This document shows positions 35,780 through 49,462 of a stretch of DNA of 64,000 nucleotides, piece after piece. Each line of letters opens with the position of its first letter. The first letter of the stretch is position 1. The stretch lies in contig JAOTOM010003154.1 of the NCBI GenBank assembly GCA_034440615.1, positions 73,998 through 137,997 on the forward strand. The letters run 5' to 3'. The translations under genes were made by a program, and so were the position numbers. The notes beneath the pieces were generated by a model. The model saw only the letters and a list, made by a program, of their open reading frames with translations. It ran no database searches and was not told the origin of the DNA. This stretch comes from Ashinkailepas kermadecensis. Its lineage: Eukaryota > Arthropoda > Thecostraca > Neolepadidae.

Positions 35780-37213
35780 GAAGTAGTCTTGCACCGGCAC
35801 TCCCAGCACACCGTCTGGACAGATCCCTGGTGATTCCTATGAGCCGGTCTTAATTGGCACCTTCATCAACCCTCCTCCTCCTCCTCCTCCTCCTGAGACT
35901 CCCGGCGACGTCACCGAATCGGCATCTCCACCCTCCGCTTCGGTGCACAAGGCTGATGTAGTCGCAGTCGACTACATTGTCGACATGACTGCTTCGGTGC
36001 ACACGGCTGGTGTAGTCGCAGTTACCTGTCTACATTGTCGATATCGGAAGGTCTTAGGTGTAATCCCTGAATTGGCTTCATTACGACTTCATCAACGGAA
36101 TGATCCTGTTGGAAATTACATGCACAAATACACAATAGTAACCTCCTTGCCCAACCGCCCCAATGCTGAGTCGCAACCATAAAATTGAGTCTGAAAAATT
36201 CAGAGCACATCCCACCCCACGAGCCGCCCCACTCCACTTTCTAAACATATATTTTCCTCGGGTAGCACAGCGAGATCTCGCAGTAAACCGATTCAGCCTC
36301 ATTTGTCTGCAGTGAACTTGATATTTCCCCAGCGCTTCCCACACACAATCGCATCCGTAGAACGCCTCACCCACTGAAGGCCCTGCTTCACCCACCAAGT
36401 CCAACTCTGACTATCTAATTGTTTTACTGGGCAACAATTCAGAACACATTTTCCTTCAACTGGTACCAAATCAGATATATTTCAGCTGACTCTTGGTGTT
36501 TTCAGCTGTTTTCAATCAGTTTTCAGCTGATTTAGTAGTTTATTCAAGTAAATTGTAGGGAAAAAATCAGTAAATTATGAACCAGTTATACGCTTTCATG
36601 CATTCTCTAGCCACGTGTATTTACAAGAAAGAGATGTTAGTGTCTTACCTCATTGTTTCAAATGCATTCATATCAAATTTTAGCATGCGACAAGTTCAAT
36701 TCCAAACAGGCGATCTCAGTTGGTTCTTTGCATTACATCTAGGATAAAGCCAACAATTTGGTTTTCTTAGTCACAGGTAACCATCTCAAACAAAGATTGT
36801 CTTGTATTTCAATTCAATATCGAAAACAATCGTGAGTACGGGTAACAGAGGATATATCTGAAATGATTTTAGTGCAAAAATGTCTGCTAACATGACACTG
36901 TTTCAATGCATGGCAAAACAATGTATATCTAGCCGACCCTTGCAAGCTACACTGATGTTATGGGTCAAATGTCATTTTGAAACATTTGCAGCAGCTTACG
37001 TAACAGCACTGAGGCTCTATCTCAAATACATTTCGTGGTGCACGTCCCGTCTACGGTTGCAGACACCTAACGTTTCGGAAACCTTTGACCCTTGACTGGC
37101 CTTGGAGGGTGATTTGGTAAAGTCGGATAAAGATAAAGTCAAAGCCTACAGCATAAACTTGGATGTCATAGTTGATCTGGTAACACGTAATGGGTGATCT
37201 TGGTTTGTCCTGA
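35780..37213. other. Unassigned intronic DNA
   Basis: A short (CCT)n run lies at 35871-35893. Two related phrases with gtagtcgcagt lie near 35960 and 36015. No exon recognised. Confidence 0.5.
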
Positions 37214-37464
37214 GTGGGTGCTTGTCTTTATTTTACCCATAGCTCAATTAGGGGTGAAATGACGACGGGAGGACCAGCGGTCTATATTCGTGTGAAGAGG
37301 TGAGGGAAGAATTTATTCCGGATAGAAAGCCACTGATGGGGCGCCAGCCAATGCGAGTTTGTGCCTGGAATGGCTGGTCACAAACCCCGCTGGCTGTGGG
37401 ATTCGAGCCCGCGATCTTACGATTAAGAGTTCAGCGCCCTACCGACTGAGCTACTGTGACCCGG
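37214..37464 (-). mobile_element. tRNA-Lys-like SINE
   Basis: On the minus strand the head reads AGTAGCTCAGTCGGTAGGGC (A box), CTCTTAATC in the anticodon position and GGGCTCGAATCCCAC (B box), as in tRNA-Lys(CTT). It is followed by about 170 bp of body ending in AAAATAAAGACAAG. The T-stem is imperfect and the body is attached, so this is a SINE and not a functional tRNA. No target site duplication was found. The left boundary is approximate. Confidence 0.8.
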
Positions 37465-37840
37465 AACAACCAACATAGATGCGAACTGGTTGATGTTTCT
37501 TGGCTGCACTTAACATGTGCACTAAGGGAGAGAACAAATCCGTCTATGCGATTTGTTATCAATACACCATGAATATTTAGGGCCGGCCAACTGTCAAGGG
37601 GCGCTTGCAGGACACGTTGGTCGCAGCTGGGTCGGTCGCCGGTAAGGAACATCGTTGGAATTTCAGTGTTCAAACAACACCAGCGACGTGGCGACGAACT
37701 GCCAGCAAACTAGTCCTTCATGCATAACTGAATCACCTGCTCACGGGTGATTTCTGACGGACAAGGGAGCTAATGCCTCAGACAGTAGACGCACAGCTCG
37801 ACACGAAAATATATATATACCCAACGGCGTAATAGGTGGT
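37465..37840. other. Unassigned intronic DNA
   Basis: Nothing recognised. Confidence 0.5.
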
Positions 37841-37853
37841 GGGGGGGGGGGGG
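37841..37853. repeat. Poly(G) tract, 13 nt
   Basis: Uninterrupted G run. Confidence 0.97.
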
Positions 37854-37939
37854 ACATGCCTAGGCATACTTATTTGCATGATCACAATGGGGCTGGGTTC
37901 TTGGGTTCGATAGGTTCATTAATTGCAATATATTACAGA

Positions 37940-38679
<740 letters not shown>

Positions 38680-39072
38680 TCTACCATGCGACACGACCCA
38701 CCACATGCTGATGGTCCACCAGAGGTCAGCACAGGTCATACGTGGCCGCGACATGTCTGTCAGGTCGGCTGACATCACAGATCAGAGGTGAGTAGGCTAC
38801 AACTGGTCGCAACATGTCACGGTCAGCCTACACCATAGTCCATAGGTGTTCGGCCAAAGATCAGCAGAGGTCACATCTGGCCGCGACATGTCGCAGTCTG
38901 CCGGTGCCATAGTTTAGAGGTGTTCGGCCAAAGATCAGCAGAGGTCACATCTGGCCGCGACATGTCGCAGTCTGCCGGTGCCATAGTTTAGAGGTGTCCG
39001 GTCAAAGATCAGCAGAGGTCACATCTGGCCGCGACATGTCACGGTCGGCCCGCACCATAGCTCAGAGGGGGC
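38680..39072. repeat. Minisatellite, 74-bp unit, about 5 copies with an age gradient
   Basis: Copies starting CGGCCAAAGATCAGCAGAGG at 38851, 38925 and 38999 are nearly identical. Two more upstream units (from about 38700 and 38775) are increasingly diverged, so the right side is younger. Confidence 0.9.
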
Positions 39073-41859
39073 TGGCACGACCAGTCGTGGTCGCTCATCC
39101 GGCGGGCCGCTCTACATAATGGAGTGGTTTATTATTCAGCGGCTGGGAACTGTCTGGCTGACACCAAGGCTGACGGCCACTAGTGCTCTCGTCTAAACCG
39201 ACAGGACGGGCTGGCCGCCCGACCCTGCTGGTCTCGTCCAAACCACTTGGTCGCGCGGGGTGCACCTCCAAACCGCTGACGGCCAGACGGAGCCTAACCC
39301 TATCAGGAGTCTCCGCCTCGTCCGAAACGTGCCGGCATGCTGACCTAGGTCGGCACTCGGACGCAGCGCCCATGTGAAGGAGAAATCAGTGCTGATGCAG
39401 CGTGACAATTCTTCGGCGCTTGGCAAGGATGCACTGCGAAATGAAGGCCTCGACCACAGGAACACGCTTTATTGAGTGGGGAGGGGGCGCGACCGACGGT
39501 ACGCGAGTTGAAGTCACAGCGAGAAAATAATCCCATGGAAAGCAATCACCGGGGCTAAGGACGGCCCGGGGCTAGCGACGGTCAGGTTTAGCATATCGAA
39601 ACATTCCGTCCGAGCGACGCTCAGCCGCTGCGCCAATAGCTTCCTCCGACGGGGTTCATGTCAAAGCCTCCAGTTCAAAACTTCCTATGTTCATAACCTC
39701 CAACTAATCATAACATCCTTCAACAACCTTTAATGGGTTCGTTCACAGCCTCCAATAGTCATAAATTACATTGCATCACACTCGGCCATGAGTTCTGCAT
39801 AAAGTGCTTCATGATGAAATTAATACAACGGCTGGCCAATGTACATGCTGGGTCTGCTTCAAGGCGTCAACGGGCATGCTCAACCGGTCAGCAAAGTTTT
39901 CACGTAGAGAAGACTCGATTGAAGATGATCTTCGGTCTGAAAGCCCCAGCAACACGACGGTCTGGTGGTGGTTGGTGGCGCCATCGAAAACATTTTAATT
40001 TTGGGGGACAAAGAGCCTGAATGATAAATGGGGAAGTGTGATCCGATTACATAAAAATAGATGTACCCTGTCCCATGTTCGGATTCCTTATAGCCAGTTC
40101 TCCGAGGCTACTGATCGACCATTCCCAATGATTCCCGAGACCTTCGGTTTAGAATGAACTCTCCGAACATAATAACAACCCTGTCAAATCGCCATTCCCT
40201 GTCCACAGTATACTTCGATGCAAACAAGCCAGAGGGAATTGATGTATTTTCGTGATATTATATTTGCCGATTATATTCAGACCACCAAACGGTCACACTA
40301 ACCATAGTTGGTTGGTTGGTTGGATATGACTTGAAATGGATAAAATAAGTTGATCTGTTTCGTCTCGAATTAAAATTGAGCCCATCCAAACAATGTGATG
40401 CATACTGAGACTTCGTCGTTTAACCCCCCCCCCCCCACACATTATTGTTATAGCACATTTCCCAGTCGTCTACCATTTTGAGTAGCACGTTTCCGCATGC
40501 AGACACAACTGCTGCCCGGCGCGTGACTTTCAACATACCTCCAACTGCGACTTGCCACGCTTTCTTTCGGATTTAAATAACCTGAGCACTATTGCTGTAT
40601 GCAGGCAACTGGCCTGAAATACCGCTCTCCGTACTCCCCCCCCCCACCCCCCCACACACACACATAAATAACAGGCGTGGTGATTCAAACAAAAAATGTT
40701 CAAAATAAACGGACATAAAGTTCCTCCGTCGTCACAATGAACTCAGACCAAGTCACCGGGTACATTCTTGCACAGGTCGCTTGATGTGATTTAAATCATG
40801 CGCATGTTCTCTCTACGTTTCCTACGTACGACTCACCTTTTCTCTCTGCTATACGACCCATACTGCGGACGGTACTATCAACCGGTGGGGTCCGCTCGCC
40901 GCTGCCGGCCGCTCATTCAACCTGCTGTCTGGGCATATCGGGATCGGGGAACAGGGAAGCTCATGGTCATGATCACAGGACGTGGACCGATCGTCCCAAA
41001 CATAACCAACTCCAATAACGCCAAAAGTGCACGACAATGGAGTTCGACCTCACTAGCCTCGACATTTTGAGCCCAGACTTTCTGAGCCTCGACCTTCTGG
41101 GTCTGAGTCAACGTAGCTTTTTGGAAGATAAAACCATAATCCCAAGGAAATCATTCATCTTTCCGGTGAAGCTAGTCTGTATCAACACACCAGGCATGAC
41201 TACGCTAGTCCGGGTATGGCATGACTGTTCAATCTCTCCTCCTCCGCCAGGACATCACTCATACGTGACACACAAATACAAACAACCGGCACAAACGCTA
41301 CATGTATGTTGGAGTGCCAACAGCGATCGCGCTCTAGGCCACGTTCCTGCGTCCGTGTGACGTATCAAATAAAACTTTAAGTAAAGGCACATGAAAACGC
41401 TACATGCATTTATAAAAACACAAAAACAGCGATAGCGCTGTATTTTTTACAGTCCATCTCCCATGCATTTCCACCTACTTTGACCATATGTAGAAAAATG
41501 TTAAACAATCAGTTTTTACACTGATTGTAAGCTAATACCGCCGGGCTCTGCACGTCTGCTATTTCGGAAACTTCCTTGAGGTGGCATGTTAAGGTCACGT
41601 GACTGCCGAGTAAAGTCTTCCTGTAAAAAAAAAAATTGCTCAAGATATATTTGAAGAAATGAAACCTGTCTTTCAGTTTTACAAAATGGTAATATATATG
41701 ATAGGCACTAGGCGTAAGAATGTATCTATCAAATTGCAAGTCAATATTCTGAAAAGGTTGCCGACGAATCACCCTTCAAAGGGTTAATTCGTATGAAATC
41801 GATTATGGATCGAAAAGTCCCGGGTTCGATTCCCGCAGTAGGAAGCTTTCAAGGACCAT
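39073..41859. other. Unassigned intronic DNA
   Basis: Poly(C) runs lie near 40427 and 40637. 41050-41105 contains a small repeat of the ttctgagcctcgac phrase. No exon or identifiable element. Confidence 0.5.
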
Positions 41860-42840
41860 ATTTACACCAGGGTGTCGCGACTTTAACACGCGCCCTGGAG
41901 GGCCTCTGAAAATTACGCGCACTGGAGGGGGGCCGGATTCCGCCCCCCCCCTAAGATCTCGGCTCCTAGTGAAGCTAGAGGAACTAAATTCGCAGGGTGG
42001 ATGGGTACGGTAGAGAACTCTATTGTGTACAAATTTCATGACCTTAGGTCAATATCTTCAAGGTCAAATGAGGTCAAATTTGCCAAATTTTCTGGCATTA
42101 CGTGGCTTGGCTTGTCATCGTTATGGATCGCCGTGATTGTATTTAAATGCTCCAAAATGGGCATCAATGATGTTTTGGACATTACTAATGATGCAATGCA
42201 GATGCTAGACCCAACATTTGACCTCAGGTCACCTATATAGCACCACTTTATCAGGTCAGTTACCTGTTCCAGTTACCGAAACCGGGCCACCCGCCCGACT
42301 GCTCCGTCAGGCAGCTCGGAGCAATCGGCTTCGTGAAGAAAGGAGTCAAGTACATGAATAAAGTATGGAAACGCAATGCCAAACAGTGCAAATGACAAAC
42401 AGTAGTCCATTTATGACAACATTCCAGTTGATCAAGTTTGGTTCCATTAACCTGTCATAAACTTGACCTGACTTGACCTCAGTGACCTAACATGATCTTG
42501 AAACTATATAGCATATCAATATACATCAAACAAGTCGCTAGTGTTGCCAAGAACACTTCCCGTTTGCGAATATACGGGAAGCGCATCAGCGCCGATTTTT
42601 GTGGTCTGGCGCTAGAAATGTTTTTTTTACTTTACCGGCCCCTAACTTGACAAATATTCGGCCTATTTCCATGTTTCTGGATTTAAACGACGCGCCGGTC
42701 ATTTCTAAGCAGGTACGCAGAAAATCGCGTATATCGACCGGTAAAATCTGCAGTTATTTACGAAAAACCGGATGGGTGGGCGGATTTCACCCCCCCCCCC
42801 CTCCAGTGCGCGTGTGAATGGCCTGAGCTGCTACAAGCGT
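41860..42840. mobile_element. Possible short-TIR element with AGGTCA-rich interior
   Basis: ACGCGCACTGGAGGGGGG near 41924-41942, with ggcctctg before it, is inverted at 42797-42830 (CCTCCAGTGCGCGTGTGAATGG). Both inner sides run into ggatt-cgccc. About 0.85 kb lies between them, rich in AGGTCA/TGACCT. A tRNA B-box-like GGTTCGATTCCCGC lies just outside at 41823. No target site duplication or transposase was seen. Confidence 0.35.
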
Positions 42841-43185
42841 GGATAAATAATTACAATTTGCATTGTGTTATTTCGAAGGACGGGAATGACCATATAATAT
42901 TCCATGAATATGACCTAGATTGAACTTCACCTAGTACCTGGTTTTGACGTCAATGAAGAATATTGTATATGGTTTGTGATCGCACTAAGAATAGCTATTA
43001 GTTGGCGTGAAAATCATTAAAATCTGTCCATTGGTTTCTGACATACAAGATTCCCTCGATTTTGGCCTAATTTGACCTTGACATGTGACCTAAGGGTAAC
43101 TCTGGGAATAGTTCTTCACATATGGCAGTCCACTTCAGGAAAACGCATTTTCTTAACAGAATGCATTATTTGATTTTTCGTATTA
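42841..43185. other. AGGTCA-rich intronic DNA
   Basis: Continues the style of the preceding segment, with tgaccttgacatgtgaccta near 43074-43093. Nothing coding. Confidence 0.45.
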
Positions 43186-44925
43186 TTGGATACCATACCA
43201 TGGATCATGTACGCCTGGATTGGAAACCAATAGCTGTTTGCGTATCAGCCCACCTAGCGGAGGGTAAGTAAAAACACGGAAACGCGGCCGGTTGTAGGCC
43301 GTGCGCCTATGGGAGTTCAGGGTACGCATTTCGTATTTACATTTTTTAAAGCAATTGATTCAGCCACCCCAAGAGGATTGCATCAGCTGTTCATGATACA
43401 GAATTGATCAAGGAACCTTACCGTTCTTTTCTTATTTATGTATTACGCTCCGTCCAGAAGTTGTCGTGGTGCGAAGTGAAGACATTTGTGAGAGGGAGTC
43501 CACCTCGCGCCAAGGGTCGGCCCACCGATGTTGATATCTTGATGATCTTTATCTTACATCTTTATCTCTTATCTATCTATCTTTATCTTGATCTTAAAAT
43601 GATTGGACGGGGCAAAGTACATGAAGGCAATGGGCAGACCAAAAATAATTGGGGGCACATTCCATTGGCTCCCATGTTAGAAGTTGAAATAATTGCTGGG
43701 GTGGGTTAAGCAAACATCGAGGTGGCAGTTCCCCTCAAAGGTATATACAACACCCCTGAGTCGAACGACTGGTAAGTGGTAGCAAATCGGCGAGAGGTAG
43801 TGGCGTTGCCAGCTAGGGTACGTTGCAAGGGCTGATCCAAGGTGGAGGAAGCGAAAGTGGCGCCCCTTATGACCCGAAGGATGCCTCCCTTGGAGGTTCC
43901 AGTGTACCCCCCTCGGATTTATCAGCGCAACGCGTTACTCGGCCTGGGAACAGCAGTCCTCTAGGAGTCCGAACGCACGCCGCGAATTTTTCGGCGAAAG
44001 GCACTCCTCAGACAAAAACAAATGGTGCCCCTCTGGGAGATCGGAGTGTTACCCCGTCAAAATGTTCTGGACCAAGAGCCGCCCCTCTGGAGATAAATGA
44101 CGGCTCCTTGGCAAAATCAGAAATATGTCAGTGGTATGGTGTAGGGGAGGGGGCTTGTACCCTCCATGGAACTTCCGCTCAATCCTCTTTGCGGATTGGT
44201 GGGTACGCCGAAGTCTGTACTCTCCCATTCAGTTGTGTAAACTACTCCACTGGAAAATATTAGCCACAAATATAGAGAGCAAGGAGGGTGGGGGCGAAAC
44301 AGAACCGCTCATCCTTATCTTTGAGGGTGAAACTGCCCCTCAATGCTTGCTTCCCCCCCCCCCCATCCGCAATAATTTCAACTTCTAACATGGGAGCCTA
44401 TGGAATGTGATCCCTCCACCCCCCTATTCATTTTGGTCTGCCTATTGCCTTCATGTACTTTGCCCCCTCTGATCCTTTTAAGAAATCAACATCGGTGGGC
44501 CGACCCTTTCGGCGAAATGGGCTCCCTCTCACAGATGCATTCACTTTGCATCACAACTTCGGAACGGAGTGTTAGTTAGTTATTTGAGTTTAAGGGCGCT
44601 TCGACCAAAGTGTGATCATATAGCGCCCATTGGGACGGAGTGTAATAAATCAATAAGAAAAGAATGGTAAGGTTCCTTGATCAATTCTGTATCATGAAAG
44701 GCAGATGCAATCCTCCTGGGGTGGCTGAATCAATTGAAAAAAAAATTACAATACGAAATGCGTACCCCGAACTCCCATAGGCGCACGGCCTAAAACTGGC
44801 CGCGTTTCCGTGTTTTTACTTACCCTCCGCTAGGTGGCAGGTTGGTGCCGCTGATACGCGCAGATCAAAGGCGCCGACGCGGAGTTTCCAATCCAGGCGT
44901 ACATCATCCATGACCATACCGCCAG
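43186..44925. mobile_element. Long inverted-repeat (foldback) element B
   Basis: 43186-43747 and 44315-44925 are inverted copies. Shared stretches include GTACGCCTGGATTGGAAAC, CACCTAGCGGAGGGTAAGTA, GGCCGTGCGCCTATGGGAGT, AATTGATCAAGGAACCTTAC, GTCGGCCCACCGATGTTGAT and CATGTTAGAAGTTGAAAT. The left arm has gained a TATC-rich insertion near 43545-43595 and the right arm a 62-bp retro-insertion. The 570-bp spacer contains overlapping frames rich in gcccctct phrases and no recognised protein. Confidence 0.9.
44573..44634 (-). mobile_element. Tail-only retro-insertion, 62 bp, with 9-bp TSD, in foldback B
   Basis: GGGCGC (44594-44599), a 21-nt to 23-nt loop and GCGCCC (44623-44628) with the AACT-type tail. 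ACGGAGTGT flanks it at 44564-44572 and 44635-44643. The left arm of foldback B has the corresponding uninterrupted site near 43449-43457 (one substitution). Confidence 0.9.
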
Positions 44926-46119
44926 TATGATAAGAAGGAAAAGTGCAAGATTTGGGTGCATAGCCTTGACCCTTGACCTCATTTTAAATTGACATACAAA
45001 GAGCCTTGCTGAGGTAGCACGACACAGGGCTATCGATTGCCGTTTGAGCCACCTAAATCGGCCCTGTCGTTCCAGAGATAGCCAGGGATCGTTATTCATC
45101 CCCCCCCCCCAGGTTAACGGTGTGTGGCTGGAAAGCCTGGCCAATGCCGGGCTAAGTTGACACACTTCAACACAAACTTATGTTCATACTAGGTTGGGTC
45201 ACGGAGATATGACGTCATAACAGGAGGTTTGCACGGCTGCATGCATAGGCTAATGCATGTTGTAAAAAGTGTGGGAGGCAGGCTGGCCACGCAGTTCGAA
45301 CCCATCGAAGATGCCCAGTGCCCATACTATACCCACATTTTGTTGCAAACTGTACGAGCTCCACCATGACCTGTGCTAGCACATCATTTAGTTTGTTAAT
45401 TGTGATGGATGGATGTTAATTGTGATGAAGCTCGTACAGTCAACAGGTGGACGGACGACATCAGTCTATTTCACCTCACACAATACATAACTGTTTAGAC
45501 TTCGTCTGTCAGCGTCGACGACAGGCAGGTATATCAATCTCTTCTAGACGGTTTTTATGCGGGCTGCTTCCTCCTCACCTAATGCAGCTCAGTAGTAACC
45601 GGTATGCGACACGCCTAGGGCTTGACAATGGCGGACAAAAGATGAATAGGAAATGTAGTGCCAAGTGTGGATCAGCTCCATGCTGATGCCAAGTGAAAGT
45701 CATGTGGAGGCCATGCACATCGGACAATATACATGCCATGCATCGTCCAGGTTCGACCATGTTCCCTAGTATTTGATTTCGTTTCCGTATTAATGTAAAC
45801 TGGGATATTTCTAGTACAAAACTCCAGCATGCATAATACCGTACGTATACGCTATGGAATGGGTCAACTGATACACTGCCGTGTAAATCGCCTAATCCAT
45901 ATTATGTCTGTCAGAGATGGAATTCGAACTCACAGTTCCATAGTATATCATCACTTGCACATCGGTCTGAACATTCGATGTCATGATACACTCCACACCA
46001 AACATCAAAAGCTATATCTAGTGGGAAGTTTAGGAACCCAATTCTTGATATCATACCGACCGGTGGGTTCCGGTGGAAGTGAGGCCGAGCGGGACGAAAT
46101 CTCTTGCGATGCAAATGCG
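44926..46119. other. Unassigned intronic DNA
   Basis: Contains isolated B-box-like sequences (GGGTTCGAACTGCG on minus near 45293; GAGTTCGAATTCC on minus near 45921) that may be SINE remnants, but no A box or duplication could be assigned. Confidence 0.4.
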
Positions 46120-46455
46120 CAGTCAGCTGCATTTTGGGTGTTCTGGCACATTGGAGGTCATGAGCATTGGAGGTTATGACACATAGGAGATTACACTACA
46201 TCGGATGTGATGATACATTGGAGGATGCGATACATTTGAGGTGATAACCATTGGATGCTATGATACATTGAATATTATGCTACATTAGATAGCATGATAC
46301 AATGGATGTTATGCTACATTGGAGGTTATGGTACATTGGAGGTCATGACCATTAGCGGGTGTGATGAATTGGAGGCTATGTCTATTGGATTCTGCGAACA
46401 CACTCATTAAACGCTGTTTTTAAGATTGAGAAATTGGAGGTCACGAACATTGGGC
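46120..46455. repeat. Degenerate array of the CATTGGAGGTTATGA type
   Basis: The phrase recurs every 18-25 bp with many variants (acattggatgttatg, catttgaggtgat), consistent with an old minisatellite. Confidence 0.8.
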
Positions 46456-46464
46456 GCCGTGATA

Positions 46465-46483
46465 CCCCCCCCCCCCCCCCCCC
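46465..46483. repeat. Poly(C) tract, 19 nt
   Basis: The longest homopolymer in the window, followed by ttcccct. Confidence 0.97.
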
Positions 46484-47815
46484 TTCCCCTCCAATGTCGT
46501 ACGTGGACCTCGACACAACACCGCGCCGCAGCCTTGATCAATAGCAACATCACATGCAATTGTATCAGTCTCAGTACAGTTCCACAGCACGTCGGACACG
46601 AGTTGGTTGGAACATCCGGGACCAGTGACGTGAGTAGCTTGCAAGCGCTTACAATGTCGCTGTCAGTTCTGACCCACGTGTCGAAGCGCTTGGTGGGTGC
46701 TCGGATTCAGGCGGTATACGCTTTTATTGAGTTTGTTTTATATTTCTGACAAATGTTCTCACACATTTAGAAGTCAAATTGCTTTCATATATAGCATTGG
46801 ATCTTGTCCGGGAATGTGTGACATATTGGACGGGGTGGCTGGAAATACTGACGTAAAACGTATATTGGCGTCACGACATACTTGCCAATACATCATGAAA
46901 AATGGGGGCAACGTTCTGAACGAAAATCGCTGCGACTGCCTCCCTGAAGGCCACGCTCGGTTTCGTGTTTCCGGTGCCGTTGATTGCCGAGCTGTGAACT
47001 TCATCCGGCGCAACCACGTCGGCAAGCCGACCGGCTCGCCACCACGCTAACAATGCAGCTCGATTAATCTGGAACTTTGAGCCGAAGCCATAGCCGCGGC
47101 TCGACATCGGTGACCAAGTGAGGACCAGGTCTGTCTTGGCGGCCGAGGAGGGAAAAATATTTGTTCCTCGGAGGTCACGTAAGGGCCCAGGGTTGGTCTA
47201 AGTGGCCGATAAAGGGGCAGGGATAATCCTTAAGGGCCAGCAAGGGATCAGGGTTGGCAATGGGGTCGAGGATGAGCCAAAACAATCCTGACCACCGCGG
47301 GAAGGTCACGGTTCGCGTCAACTGCCGACAGGAGGTCGGGATCGGCCACGGAAGCAGATAAAATGAGCAATCTGGGAAACAAAGTAATATACGAATCAAG
47401 TGTTATGGCTTACTAAGAGCTACAGGGGCTCATCTAGGCTAAGCCTAGGAAGTGAAGATTCATCCTAGGCTAAGCATAGGCTTGACCTAGGATGAAGTGA
47501 AGATACTATGAGACCATAAAAAAGGGAGTGGAACACCCAAATCCTGAGTTAGACATTCTGAGTTTTGAGACATGCAAGCCTGCAAGCATTAACTACCGCC
47601 ACCGGCCACGAAAACGCCATGTCACGTATACCTCCCGGTATACCAGGGTCACCGGGACACAGTATGGGCCTTTCCTCGTGCACAGTGCACAGATTGGCAC
47701 AGCCCTCTTCCTGGTACCGAAAACCAGACGTGGATCAGGCTCGATGGTCGCAGAATTGCGCCTCTGCCAGGTCATTGCGGCCAACCCACGCTGGATGCAG
47801 AGGGCTCCGACGGGA
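46484..47815. other. Unassigned intronic DNA
   Basis: 47410-47495 holds overlapping inverted phrases CATCCTAGGCTAAGC/GCTAAGCCTAGG and TCATCCTAGG/CCTAGGATGA. No exon recognised. Confidence 0.5.
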
Positions 47816-49462
47816 CAGAGCATCGCACGTGGCCATCCGTACAGTACACACCACAGTGGACAGCTGGTGATGGGGAACAGCTCAGCAGCACCCCGACGGT
47901 TCCTGTGCCGCACGTGACCATCCGTACAGTACACTCCACACAATGGACAGCTGGCGAGGAGGAACAGCAGACGGTGACCATCCGTACAGGACACTCCACA
48001 CAATGGACAGTTGGCGAGGAGGAACAGCAGACGGTGACCATCCGTACAGGATACTCCACACAATGGACAGCTGGCGAGGAGGAACAGCAGACGGTGACCA
48101 TCCGTACAGGATACTCCACACAATGGACAGTTGGCGAGGAGGAACAGCAGACGGTGACAATCCGTACAGGACACTCCACGCAATGGACAGTTGGCGAGGA
48201 GGAACAGCAGACGGTGACAATCCGTACAGGACACTCCACACAATGGACAGTTGGCGAGGAGGAACAGCAGACGGTGACCATCCGTACAGGACACTTCACA
48301 CAATGGACAGTTGCCGAGGAGGAACAGCAGACGGTGACAATCCGTACAGGACACTCCACACAATGGACAGTTGGCGAGGAGGAACAGCAGACGGTGACCA
48401 TCCGTACAGGACACTCCCACAATGGACAGTTGCGAGGAGGACCAGCAGACGGTGACAATCCGTACAGGACACTCCACACAATGGACAGTTGGCGAGGAGG
48501 AACAGCAGACGGTGACCATCCGTACAGTACACTCTACACAATGGACAGCTGGCGAGGAGGAACAGCAGACGGTGACCATCCGTACAGCACACTCTACACA
48601 ATGGACAGCTGGCGAGGAGGAACAGCAGACGGTGACCATCCGTACAGCACACTCTACACAATGGACAGCTGGCGAGGAGGAACAGCAGACGGTGACCATC
48701 CGTACAGTACACTCCACACAATGGACAGCTGGCGAGTAGAAACAGCAGACGGTGACCATCCGTACAGTACACTCTACACAATGGACAGCTGGCGAGGAGA
48801 AACAGCAGACGGTGACCATCCGTACAGGACACTCCACACAATGGACAGCTGGCGAGGAGGAACAGCAGACGGTGACCATCCGTATTTACACAATGGACGG
48901 GCGGGAAGCGGCATCCGCTCCACACAATGGACAGCTGGCGAGGAGGAACAGCAGACGGTGACCATCCGTACAGCATACGCCACACAATGGACAGCTGGCG
49001 AGGAGGAACAGCAGACGGTGACCATCCGTACAGGACACTCCACACAATGGACAGCTGGCGAGGAGGAACAGCAGACGGTGACCATCCGTACAGGACACTC
49101 CACACAATGGACAGCTGGCGAGGAGGAACAGCAGACGGTGACCATCCGTACAGGATACTCCACACAATGGACAGCTGGCGAGGAGGAACAGCAGACGGTG
49201 ACCATCCGTACAGTACACTCTACACAATGGACAGCTGGCGAGGAGGAACAGCAGACGGTGACCATCCGTACAGGACACTCCACACAATGGACAGCTGGCG
49301 AGGAGGAACAGCAGACGGTGACCATCCGTACAGGACACTCCACACAATGGACAGCTGGCGAGGAGGAACAGCAGACGGTGACCATCCGTACAGTACACTC
49401 TACACAATGGACAGCTGGCGAGAGGGAACAGCAGACACCCAGACGGTTCCGGCACCGCATGT
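47816..49462. repeat. Minisatellite, 60-bp unit, about 25 copies, with longer flanking units
   Basis: Core units of exactly 60 bp: ACAATGGACAGCTGGCGAGG, then aggaacagcagacggtgaccatccgtacaggacactccac. Variants (ggacac or gtacac; agctgg or agttgg) occur in blocks. The flanking copies at 47824-47930 and 49410-49465 carry an additional cgacggttcctgtgccgcacg / agacggttccggcaccgcatg segment that is missing from all core units. Because 60 is a multiple of 3 with no internal stops, every frame is open; the + frame runs 519 codons as 20-residue repeats (TVTIRTGHSTQWTAGEEEQQ). I see no promoter, start context or splice signals that would make it a gene. Confidence 0.96.

Noticed and set aside
37390..37464. 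Functional tRNA-Lys gene
   Set aside because: The A and B boxes and the CTT anticodon position are recognisable, but the T-stem is imperfect and a SINE body follows directly.
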